Below are positions 1 through 10,000 of a DNA stretch of 64,000 nt, one piece after another. The stretch is from Symsagittifera roscoffensis (taxonomy: Eukaryota > Xenacoelomorpha > Acoela > Convolutidae), in assembly GCF_963678635.1 (NCBI RefSeq), contig NC_087067.1, forward strand, positions 18,793,639 to 18,857,638, given 5' to 3'. Made by a program: the position numbers and the translations under genes. How positions within the stretch are numbered: the stretch's first letter is position 1; each line of letters opens with the position of its first letter. A model generated the notes under the pieces. That model was not told where the DNA came from, did not search any database, and saw only the letters and a program-made list of their open reading frames with translations.

Positions 1-1825
1 GTTCTACGAGAGGCAAGAACAAAGAGAGGCGGACAGACCTGAGATCAAAGACGGCTTCTCCTTTATGGACAAAGAAACGTACGACAGTCTTCCACTCACG
101 AGATGGCTGGACAAATCAGGCAAACCGATTGAAGATCATCCCGAATTGCCGAAAGAGCCTCTTGAAAAGACCATCTTGAAGAAAAGCAGAGGGATTCCGA
201 TAGGAATAATGCTCAAGTCCAAGATCGTGAGGGAAACACTCAAGGCAAAAGGTTATGATCTCATCCAGGTAGAGGAGGGAACGGTCCGAATAGATGAAGA
301 CTTAATGAGGTTGCTTGAGAAACTATCAGATGACAAGCCCGTGATCCAAGGGAAAGGTCAGGAGGTACCGGAACTAACCATACTTCGGAGCGAAGAAACA
401 GTGAACAATACTGACGTCTCAAAAGGAAGCATCACTGATAGCAAGGAAGTTGTGCGATCACTAGTTGAAAAAATCCCCGAAAAAATTCTGGAGCAGACAA
501 AAGTCAGGGATAAGAAAGTAACATTCAGAGAAGAAGTTGAACACCTGGGACTAGATCAAGAGTCCGGGGAGTGGTCCAGATTCATGGAAGAAGACGAAAC
601 CGGAGAAGGGAAATTGTCCGGGGAGCGTGAAGAATGGGATGAAGACTCGGATGAGAGCAGCGAAGACCAAGACAGTCTATGCATGATACTGGCGGAAGAG
701 AAGATAAGACAGCACGACAGGGAATTACAGACGGATCCATCTTCAGGGACGTACAATCTGGAAATACAAGAGGTACGAGGTGGTGAAGAGCTCGAGAAAA
801 TAGCAGTTTCAAGAAAACCACTAAGGGAACTATCGTGCAACTCAAACGTCAGAACGAATCTGGTACCAGAAGACGACATGAAAATCGTGAAAAGGATGAT
901 ATGTGTGAAACCGAGCGATGACATCCACAACCCTGGTGAGATGAATGGACAGATTATGGCGCTAAAGGAGCACGTTAAGGCGAGATACAGGCTGTCTGAC
1001 CTAATAAGGGCCCAGAAGAATGACAAAATGACAAGTAACCTCTCCAAATGGATCCATTCGGGAGTCAAGGAGAAGGGGGAACTTGAGGAAGACAGCTACA
1101 AGATCTTGAGCCAGTTCTACAAAGAAAAGAGAGACTTACTTTATCACACAGCTGAAGGGGTGGTAGCGTGCAGGAGAAGAGATGAGGAAAAAATATTACA
1201 CAAACACAACCTCATCATACTACCACAATTGTACCAAACGGAGGTGCTTTTCAGATCACACGACCAGATGGGCCACCAGGCGATAGATAAAGTACAACAA
1301 AGGATACTTCACAGGTTCGACTGGCCGGGAATGAGAAAAGCTTGCGAGAGATGGGTGAATGCCTGCCTAGCATGCCTTCAAGTAAAAGACCCAAGGAAGA
1401 TGAAGTTTCCCCTCAAGTCTGTCGAAAGTTCGGAATTCAATGAAGTGGTGCAGATAGACCATCAGAAAATCTGCATGACGGAGTCGGGTTATAACCAAAT
1501 ACTAGTTATAATAGATCACTTCACCAAGTTGGCGGAAGCGGTTCCGTGCCAGACAGCCTCAGCAGACGAGACATGTGATCACCTGATAACGCATTGGATA
1601 TCGCGGTATGGTTGTCCAATGACTTTCCAGTCGGACAACGGCAAGGCTTTTGTGGGGGACTTGACAAAAGAATTGATGAAGAGATCACACATTGCTCAAG
1701 CACACTCGACGACCTATCATCCACAGACCAATGGGTTGGTAGAGAGACAGAACAGGACACTGGTCAACATGCTCAGGGTGTACTGCTCGAGATACATGAC
1801 GGACTGGGACAAATACCTGCCATAG
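1..1825 (+). CDS. Element A pol: end of RNase H connection and integrase
   Basis: The frame is already open at position 1, where it encodes the end of the RNase H domain; this part aligns with element B near 28.9 kb. A charged linker of about 300 residues follows, then an integrase. Its HHCC zinc module shows HDQMGH and, 30-odd residues on, CLACLQ. The catalytic core shows the Asp of VVQIDHQ, the Asp of FQSDNG and the Glu of GLVERQNR, with the spacing of a DD35E enzyme. In living relatives this enzyme inserts the cDNA into the host genome. The product is a fossil pol segment, cut by the window edge. Integrase is certain at the family level. Confidence 0.9.
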   Translation, partial: FYERQEQREADRPEIKDGFSFMDKETYDSLPLTRWLDKSGKPIEDHPELPKEPLEKTILKKSRGIPIGIMLKSKIVRETLKAKGYDLIQVEEGTVRIDEDLMRLLEKLSDDKPVIQGKGQEVPELTILRSEETVNNTDVSKGSITDSKEVVRSLVEKIPEKILEQTKVRDKKVTFREEVEHLGLDQESGEWSRFMEEDETGEGKLSGEREEWDEDSDESSEDQDSLCMILAEEKIRQHDRELQTDPSSGTYNLEIQEVRGGEELEKIAVSRKPLRELSCNSNVRTNLVPEDDMKIVKRMICVKPSDDIHNPGEMNGQIMALKEHVKARYRLSDLIRAQKNDKMTSNLSKWIHSGVKEKGELEEDSYKILSQFYKEKRDLLYHTAEGVVACRRRDEEKILHKHNLIILPQLYQTEVLFRSHDQMGHQAIDKVQQRILHRFDWPGMRKACERWVNACLACLQVKDPRKMKFPLKSVESSEFNEVVQIDHQKICMTESGYNQILVIIDHFTKLAEAVPCQTASADETCDHLITHWISRYGCPMTFQSDNGKAFVGDLTKELMKRSHIAQAHSTTYHPQTNGLVERQNRTLVNMLRVYCSRYMTDWDKYLP

Positions 1826-1879
1826 GTAGTAGGAGCCTATAATAGTACTCAGCACTCGACGACGGGTATCAGTCCTTTC

Positions 1880-2449
1880 ATGATGTTGACAGGCAGGGAA
1901 AGGGCAATGCCTATAACATTCTTCTACCCGGAGTACGAGGGGAAGAGGACGTCACCTCAAGCATACGTGAAGGAAGCGATCAAAAGACAACAAGAGCTAA
2001 ACGAGCTATGTCGGAGAAACACGGCGCAAGCGCAAATGAGGCAACGCAAGAAATATGACGAAAAGATACTAAGAGCAAAGCCATACGAAGTGGGCCAATA
2101 TGTGTGGGTCTTCCAAAATGTCATACCGCCCAAGGGAACAAAGAAACTACTCAAGAAATGGAGAGGACCGTTCATGATTACGGAAGTACATCAACAAGGA
2201 CGGTTCTATCGCTTGAGTACAGGGCGAGCAGCACATTACGAAAATCTGAAGCCTCACGTCCCGTCCCCGGAGGACTGGTGCCTACCAAAAGACATGGAAG
2301 GTCTTGAGTACCTGGTGGTGGAACCAGCGTGCGAAGTGAATGAGAAAGGCACTAGAGAGAAAAATGATGGTAATGAGAACTTGAGTTTGGACGACAACGA
2401 AAAGATAGAAGTGGAGTCGGATGCAGGTTCATTTGTAGAAGAAGACTGA
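1880..2449 (+). CDS. Element A pol: integrase C-terminal GPY/F segment
   Basis: This stretch continues the integrase. It holds the chromatin-facing C-terminal module of Ty3/gypsy integrases, recognised by WRGPFMITEV and the preceding YVWVFQN and PPKGTKKLLKKW segments. An acidic tail follows. The same segment occurs in element B near 26.4-26.7 kb with high identity in the GPF region and divergence in the tail. It belongs to the same pol region as its neighbours on both sides. Confidence 0.85.
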   Translation: MMLTGRERAMPITFFYPEYEGKRTSPQAYVKEAIKRQQELNELCRRNTAQAQMRQRKKYDEKILRAKPYEVGQYVWVFQNVIPPKGTKKLLKKWRGPFMITEVHQQGRFYRLSTGRAAHYENLKPHVPSPEDWCLPKDMEGLEYLVVEPACEVNEKGTREKNDGNENLSLDDNEKIEVESDAGSFVEED

Positions 2450-2482
2450 AACGACCCAGAGCAAAACGAGGTACCGAAGTGG

Positions 2483-3571
2483 ATGGAGCCGGATCGACCA
2501 ACACCACCGGAAACCAGGACTGGCAATCGTAAACGAACAGGTATGAGGTACAATAGGTACGGGGATGACTTCTTGATCGATAAGATACAGCCAGACAAGT
2601 TGGGCGATGAACTAATAAGCACAGGCGAACTGGAAGCCGAAGAGGAATGGCAGGTCATTGACGATGGTGGACATTATCCGCAGGATGATTACTCGACGCC
2701 AGAATTGGAGACGGATCTCGAGCAGAGTGAAATAGAAAGGAGGGAGAACACGAACTTGAGGATTCTAGAGTGGATGCGTGATGTCAAAGACGAGAGCCGC
2801 GAAGGACAAAGCATTCAGCAAATCGATGTATCAGCAGCAAATTACATGAAGACAGAGGACCCTCTTTTCGGATGGACAGCAACAGACAGGCCACTGGACA
2901 TCCCCAAGGACAATTCAGACCCGACTACATCGACGGGGACGTCGATAAATATTTTTGTCCGGGGAGTGGGGGTAGGACTTACCCACACCGAAAATTTGAT
3001 GATAAAGAAGCTCAAGGAAGTGAGGGAAACAAGCGGATTGGAACTGGAGGAAGAAGAACCAGAGCCTACCATAGGAAGGAATTTCAAAACGAAATTCGAA
3101 ATACCCAATGAATACTCAGAGAACATCATGATATCGGATAGCGACTTCATCCTGTCAAACAGGACCAGCGCGATCTGCATCACGGCGGACATGAGTTTCA
3201 AATCAAGATTGGAGGCTGACTTCAAAAGAGAGTACCAGAACGTAGAGTTTCTGTTCAGACAGAGGCCAGGACTGGGAGGCATAGCAGCGCTTCCACCGTC
3301 AGTGGCACAAGTCCCGGGCAAATACCTCTGCTTCCTAGTAACGAGAGTCAACGACAGAAACACAATTGATCCCGAACACGTGATATTGGCACTGACAAGA
3401 CTACGTGACTTCATGATTGAAAGAGGAATAGTGGAGGTCTCGATGCCGGTGTACGACCCAAACAGGGGCAAACTGAGCTCGAGGGAATTGTACGCTATCC
3501 TACATGTGGTCTTTGCAGAAACAGAGATAATGGTGCATCTTCACAAGAAGTACTACTTGAGCATCGCCTGA
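2483..3571 (+). CDS. Element A pol C-terminal extension with macro-domain-like region
   Basis: The first 150 residues are acidic and poorly conserved. From about residue 155 the sequence aligns closely with element B. The last 150 residues or so read like a macro domain (the OARD1/TARG1-type ADP-ribose-binding fold). They show a strand-like SDFILSNRTSAICITADMSF, then a helix DFKREYQNVEFLF, the turn GLGGIAALP, the strand KYLCFLVTRVN, the helix LALTRLRDFMIERG, the strand VEVSMPVYDPNRG and a final helix-strand ending LHKKYYLSI. The order of elements and the spacing match that fold; the assignment is by eye, without a profile search. Extra domains after integrase are unusual in Ty3/gypsy elements. 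Other readings, such as an unrelated alpha/beta domain, remain possible. Confidence 0.6.
   Translation: MEPDRPTPPETRTGNRKRTGMRYNRYGDDFLIDKIQPDKLGDELISTGELEAEEEWQVIDDGGHYPQDDYSTPELETDLEQSEIERRENTNLRILEWMRDVKDESREGQSIQQIDVSAANYMKTEDPLFGWTATDRPLDIPKDNSDPTTSTGTSINIFVRGVGVGLTHTENLMIKKLKEVRETSGLELEEEEPEPTIGRNFKTKFEIPNEYSENIMISDSDFILSNRTSAICITADMSFKSRLEADFKREYQNVEFLFRQRPGLGGIAALPPSVAQVPGKYLCFLVTRVNDRNTIDPEHVILALTRLRDFMIERGIVEVSMPVYDPNRGKLSSRELYAILHVVFAETEIMVHLHKKYYLSIA
2949..2988 (+). promoter_or_regulatory. 40-nt block identical in both elements, with polypurine-tract-like core (element A copy)
   Basis: All 40 bases match 25664-25703 of element B on the opposite strand, although the two elements differ at many synonymous sites on either side. 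The core GTCCGGGGAGT is the same 11-mer that precedes the 3' LTR in both elements. A second G-rich run follows it. A central polypurine tract or a splice signal would both explain constraint beyond the protein code. This is inference. Confidence 0.5.
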
Positions 3572-4059
3572 GTCGGGTACATGGAGGTATCAGGTCGGGT
3601 GTGAGGGAGGAGTCTTGAGTTAGGTACTGGGGTGCGGCGCAGGTAAAGGGATCTTAAGATGTGATTGGCATGACAATTGAATTTTAAAAGAAAGAATTGA
3701 TGGTGCTAAAACATAAAATGAATCTGCATGTTCTTAAGGGAAAATCCAATCGAATTGCTTTAAGTGATATGAGAATGATAAGATTTTAACCATATGGGTA
3801 GAAGGGGGGTCTCTAGGTTAGGAACGTGACATGCTAAGTTTTAATGAGCTTTCTGTTTTCAGATCAAGTTTGAAAAACAAAGTTGAAAATCCAACTACAC
3901 TCAAGCGAGTAACAGAAAGAGAGAATCTTGATTGAACACGCGATAATCCGAATCTACAGCAAGTACTTGCAAGAGAACAGTTCTAGGTAATTCTTGAGTT
4001 GGTAAGGTAATTCTTGAGCTGGTTAACATCTACCTACATACATCCCGAAGTTACAAAGA
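3572..4059 (+). other. Spacer between pol and the giant frame of element A
   Basis: No frame of note. It is rich in CTTGAG hexamers and contains a short tandem duplication at 3986-4023 (two copies of GGTAATTCTTGAG plus a few bases) just before the start of the giant frame. Element B has a 400-bp spacer in the same place. It may hold the leader or splice acceptor for a separate mRNA, but no site can be assigned. Confidence 0.5.
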
Positions 4060-7000
4060 ATGGCAGACCGATTCTGGAACTCCGTGCCCGCGGCCCTGAG
4101 GAAGCCCACTCTTGATGAGCTATACAGGCGCCTGAGGGACTTGGACTATACCCAAATAGATGAGAGAATGGCGGTGATGCTGAATGCCATCCTCCAGTTG
4201 GAGGACCAGGGTGAGTGCAGGGAGTCTGCAACGGAGGCTGTCTTGATGATCGGCTACACCACCGAGGGAATATCGAACCAAGAACAGACCAGATGGTTGT
4301 CTTGGAATGTGGATGGAGGAGTAAGGGGTTTTGACTTGGCAAGGAATCCTGGCCTGAATAACAATACCGAATATGGCGCAGGGGAATTCCCACTACCGAC
4401 TAGGCCAACAGTAAGGTCCACCAGCCAGAGCTCGAGTAGGGTGCCATCGATGTCACGAATGCAACAGACGACCGAGGCATATCCGGATCTAGGTGTTCTA
4501 AAGAAAGAGCTCGAGAAGACGCAGAAGGAAAGGAATAAGGCGAACCTCGATCGGGATCAGGCAAATCTGGATCGGGAGAAGGTTCAGCTGGAAAGGGACC
4601 AGGCGGTCAATGAGCGAGACCAGGCTCTGAGGTTGCTTGAGATACAAAAAGCTGAGCATCAACAGGAGTTAAGGGTGCGGGAGAACGTCGCGAATCGTGA
4701 TCAATTGAAGTCGGAGTTGGAAAGGATAGAACAGCGACAACGCGAGCTTGACGCACAGAAGGGAGCCAGGTCAAACGAACGAGTGGTGACCAGCTCGAGG
4801 CCAGAGTCGCGCATGGAGGTGGATGAAGCTCCCAGGGCTAGAGGACGGTTCAACCTTGACCGCGAGGCCAGAGAACACATGAGTGAAGGGTTGGAGGTCT
4901 GGATACCGAATGACGTGACGCCTTCCCTGCGCAACCTAGAGACACAACCTGTACGTCCCCTGATGGATGTGGTGTTACCAGGATATACCCCAACCTCGAC
5001 CTCGAGTGGCAGTCAGGTGAGCGGCGCCTCATCGCGCCTGAAGGAGCTAGGCGAGAAATTGCAGCAGCAGAGTCGTGAAAGATCGACAAGGCCAGAGCTT
5101 CCCCCAACTTGGAGGGAACAGCCGGTCAGGAATGTCGTGATCGCAAGCTATAAGAAGAATACAGAAGGGAACTACCACAGGCACAATCGGCTGGACTGGA
5201 GTGCGGAACAGGGAGCCAGGAGGGACTGCTTCCATGACGCAGCCTGGGTGGAGTATCTAGCGCCACCTCGTGTGCCAGAGGGTGCAGTTCACCTAATTAT
5301 AGGGGATAGCCTGGTGCGGGTGTTGACCCAGATACGGTCACATTGGCAGACAGGAGTCTTGAGTTTCGCTGGAGCTGCCACGCCACAGATGTTGGCAACC
5401 CTGGACATGCTAGGGATGACCAACGTTTACACAGTGACCCTGATGGTTGGGACCAACGACGTGTCAAGGGGAGAAGCGAGGAAAGTAACGAGGTTGTGCG
5501 ACAAGATGAGCTGCCTTCTTGAGGAACTGAGGATCCAGATGGACCCCATCCTGCTGACGGTATGCACGGTCCCCTACAACATGATGTTTGATCAGCACGC
5601 CCTAGAGATGAACCAGAAGGTGCGGAGCCTGAACAAGGTGATCCGAGACATACACCGAAAGAGTGTGCTTCCTCTCAGGCTGTTGGACATAGCAGAACGT
5701 ATGGAGAAAAAGGGATTCCCTGAAGACACCTCAAAAGATGGAATCCATTTCGATAGGCCAAGGGGAGCGGAGTGGCTGAACGACGTCTTCCAGGAACACA
5801 TAAACACGCTAGAGGCGGACCTGCTGGAGACAGCCCAATTCACTTTAGGACCACCTCCCAACCCACCATTCCTCGCCTCGAGGGCCTTGGCTGGTCGTTT
5901 GGGAGCGAGAGTTGATACTAGAGACAGTTCAAGGAGCAATCAGACCCGATTGCAGAGTGCCACGCCAATGGAGTCGGAGGAGGTAGAGTCATCAACACCT
6001 CCGGGCTCGGCGATGTCCTCTGTGGTGGTGGCAGATGGCAGGAGAGAAAAGAAGTCTATGGAGACTGCCCGCTTGAGATATCCTGAGAAGTTGAAGGAAC
6101 TGGATTTAGAGAGTTTGGAATGCAGACGAGAGTTGGCGGAAACCCTGGGGATCGAACGAGTGTCGCACGAGGATTTGAATAGACATCATTGCGTAGACTG
6201 GTTGAAAGCTCACGAGGCGCACTTCTCGAGAGCGAAGCTAATGGAGACCACAGACCTGACTGGAATTCCCACAAAAACGATCATGGGACCCATCAACTAC
6301 AGGCCTCTCAAGCTGTTGGGGAGTCCTGGACTTATAATAGAACCTCCCAAGCACCGAACTGGCATCGCCAGGATCAGGTTGGCAACCCCGGCGCAGTTAA
6401 AGGTGGTAGACAAGCTACTCAATCCGGGGGGAATGGAATTGCCTGATGCCGCTTACGAAGGTCCGAAGTTGGCAGAAGATCCCAGGTACGGGAAGCCCTG
6501 TGGTGGCACCCAACTGGCCAAAACTCTGGCAGTTTATGATAGAGCAGATCCAGCTGCTGCAAGAGTAGTCATTGTGGCGGGATCGGACTTCGAAGGAACG
6601 TCTCCCAAGTTGTTCTGGCCGGAGACTCTGGTATACTCCTTGCCAGGAGCCGAATTGAACCAGATGTTGACTCTAGTGGCGGCAATAAAGTCGGAGATGC
6701 CCTGTGAACCTGAGCTGCTATTGTTTGCAGGAATGAATGATCACCTGCACGCGATGGGACTTCTTGAGCGACTGAAGGGCAAGGAGATTCCGACATCAAG
6801 GAAGATATGGGAGGCTATTCAGGCGTTATTTGCGGCGATGAATGAGGTACAAGAGAACGTAGCCTCGAGATTTGGGTCTAAGACGAAGGTGGTGTTTACC
6901 ACATCCCCAGGATACGCAAATATGCCACCCGCCCTACAATTCGTGTACGCGGTCTTGATCCTGATAGCAGAAGGGAGTGAATGGCGGATTCTGATGGCAG

Positions 7001-10000
7001 CCCCCAATCGAGAGCTGGAGCCATCGAACTTGAGGCTTTACAAATCAGAATTGCCGGCGGCATGGGCTGACATATCTCATGCACTGAGGGGTTTTTACGG
7101 ACTGGCCGACGTCCTGATTGTATTGGATGAGGTACTCTTGCTAGAGATATCGAACTTTGCTAGACAACTCAAGTTCAGCCCAGTCATCGGGGACGACCAC
7201 CCGGCGATAAACCAGTTGACGGCCAGCCTGTGGTTCCGGAGTATGGATGTGAAAGTCGCAAATTCCACCAGCAGGTCTAGAGGTCCCAGCAACGAGAGAA
7301 GAAATGTGGTCGAGACGGAGAAACAGTTAGAATCGATGAAATATCGCTTGACTCAAGAGAATGGCTGGTGGCCATTCCTGACACCAAGGCTGGAGAACGT
7401 CACGAATAAAACGAGGGAGGAAGCACCACTCCTCGTGAAACAAATCTGGAGTTTTCTAGAGAAGCAACTGGAGCTAGCTGAAACGAGAGACATGACGGTG
7501 GCTAGATTTGTCTCGGCCGCCAATGAAGTGACGATTGGAGGATTTTGGAGAGAGCACGCCAACGGCGAATTGAAGACTAGGAGAGATTACGAGATTCTCA
7601 AGTTCTTGAGTCCTTGCTGGGAGAAAGAATTCTTGGCAGGAGTGTTCGGCACCACGGCGACTATCTTCGGAGCCTTCGTACAGGAGATACTGGGCATGTC
7701 CATCAGCCTGCTCTTGGCCCTGTATTTGGTTTACCCCAGATACTTGTTCAACATGGGCCCAGCATACATGTTTAGTCGAGGAGTGGAGACACTTCGAAAT
7801 GATGGGTATCTGGCACTAGTACTCTTGACCCATGGGGAATTGGTGTCGTTTCATCGGTTAATGGAATATGGAGAACCTCTGTCTATGGGGAGAGTCCACA
7901 CGAGCATTGAAACCAGATCCTACAAGTGTGCCGCAGGGTTGAAGACACTGCTGGTGCAATACCTCATGATGCAGAATCGATACATGACGGGTGAAGATGA
8001 GAACCCAACCTCGAGAGAAGAATGGGAGAAGGCGAACAGAGGGATGCCTCTGTTGACGGACCTGTGTCTGGCAATGAGGTCGGACCCAATGGGGATAATC
8101 CGGGGTCTAGAGGAGGTGGTGACCTGCATCTATGGTCCAGCAGTGACGTACGCGTTTCCAGATCCCCTGGTGATAACGTATCGTCACTCGGTGACGCACT
8201 TGAGTCTCATCAGCGTACTGGATGGTACAGCGCTGAATTGGTGTCAGCAGGAGGTGCTCAGGGCGCGTATGAGCAACACGGTACTCTTCGGAAAAGTGAA
8301 AGATGCCGAGATGATGGTGTGCAACTTCAGGGGACAAATGCAATGTAGAATGGGAGGCAAGCGAGAGGGCCCCATTGAAATGTATCCAAAGTTTTGGAAC
8401 CTAAACCCATTGACGGCCGACGGACGAGAAGTCTTGAGAATCCCCGCCTGGAAGGAGTGCTTTGCACTAGTCAAGAGGGAGCTGGAGGCCATAATGGAGA
8501 AAGAAATCCTACCAGCCACCATGCCTGAGTTCCCGACAGTCAGAAGGATGACCTTGGGAATGAATAGTCCCTTGGTGGTTCCCTCCATAATGGCGAAGAT
8601 GATGACGGAGGAAACGCAGAGGCATTTCACGGATGGCTGGGATCCCCTGTTCATCGGCTACACGGCGGCGGTCTACTTCCACACCAGCGAGATGAAGGTA
8701 AATTCGTGGACGACGCAAGCGAAAAAGAGTAGAGGTTCGCAGCCCCCTGGATATGAAGTGCGGAAAGTCTTGAGGACTCTTGAGAAGGAAGGACTTGAGA
8801 ATATGCTACCCATATGGGATGATGGCAGGATGATCGTGATGGAGGGGCACGTCGCATTGGTGGACGAAATGAAATTTGCCACGAGAAAATACAAGGCACC
8901 CTATGGCTTGGAACAAGAAGAAGTGACACAGGAGGGAACAGAACTAGATGCAGCAGGTCAACTGCATGTAGCCCTGACGGAATATAAAAAGCTGGATCCT
9001 ACGACAACGTCACCACTGTCTGTAGACACGCCTGGAGACAAGAGGAGTGGACCCGTTGAGGATCTATTCAAAAGAATTCTCGAGAGAAGAAGAAATGAAT
9101 CAGAGGAGGAGAGTATGGATGAAACTCTCAGTGAAGCTGGAGAAGACATGGAGGTGGGGAATACGCCTGAACCAGGGCCATCAGGGGAGGAACTCACCAC
9201 TCAAGAGCTGTTGAAAGACTTGAGCGAAGAGAATTGGGCAGATACTGCCACCCCACCTCTGAACCCGTCCCCGCGGAAGAACCTAGAGTTGCCATTGGCA
9301 GGTGAGACCTTCAATATGGGGATGTTACTCTTGAGCTCGGAGGAAAGGGAGAAGAACACGTTCGAAGGGAACAGGGACATATTCTTGGGATCTCTCGAGG
9401 ATGACGCTTGGCAGGAGTTCCTGGAGGAATTCAATCGAGAAGTGGGCAGCGAGACGACGCTGGATAAGTTCAAGAAGGAACTGTGGGACGCAGTAGTGAG
9501 ATTCGGGGAACCGCTCCTGATAGGAACGGGCCTGGATGAGAAAGCAAGAAAAGAGCTGCTGAACAAGCTAGTGGAGCTGAGGAACGCACGATCGAAGACT
9601 AGAAAAGAGAAATGTGAGGACAGCTCTACTCTGAAACAAAAAACTGTGGATAAAATGGTTGATGATATAAAAAGGGATAAGGTTGGGACTAGTAATATGA
9701 TTAAAAGTACTAATATCCTTAAGGCTCGAGCAGGGGGGAGGCAAGAGTTGGAAGGAGTGGATGGAGAGGTCGAATCAACGATGATAGCCACAACACCCTC
9801 GAGCAGAGATGTGAAGACTCGCAAGAGGAAGAGAGAAGTGGAAGGATGGGGTAGTCCTTCAGTGGATGCTGTTTCGGAAGGAAACTTGAGAGAGACGGCG
9901 CCCATCGTTTTGGCTCGATGCAAGACGGCGGCATACAAGAACAGCTCGGAGCTCAGGAAACCACTTGAAGTAGAAAAGGAAATAGAGGTTTCCGCCAGTT

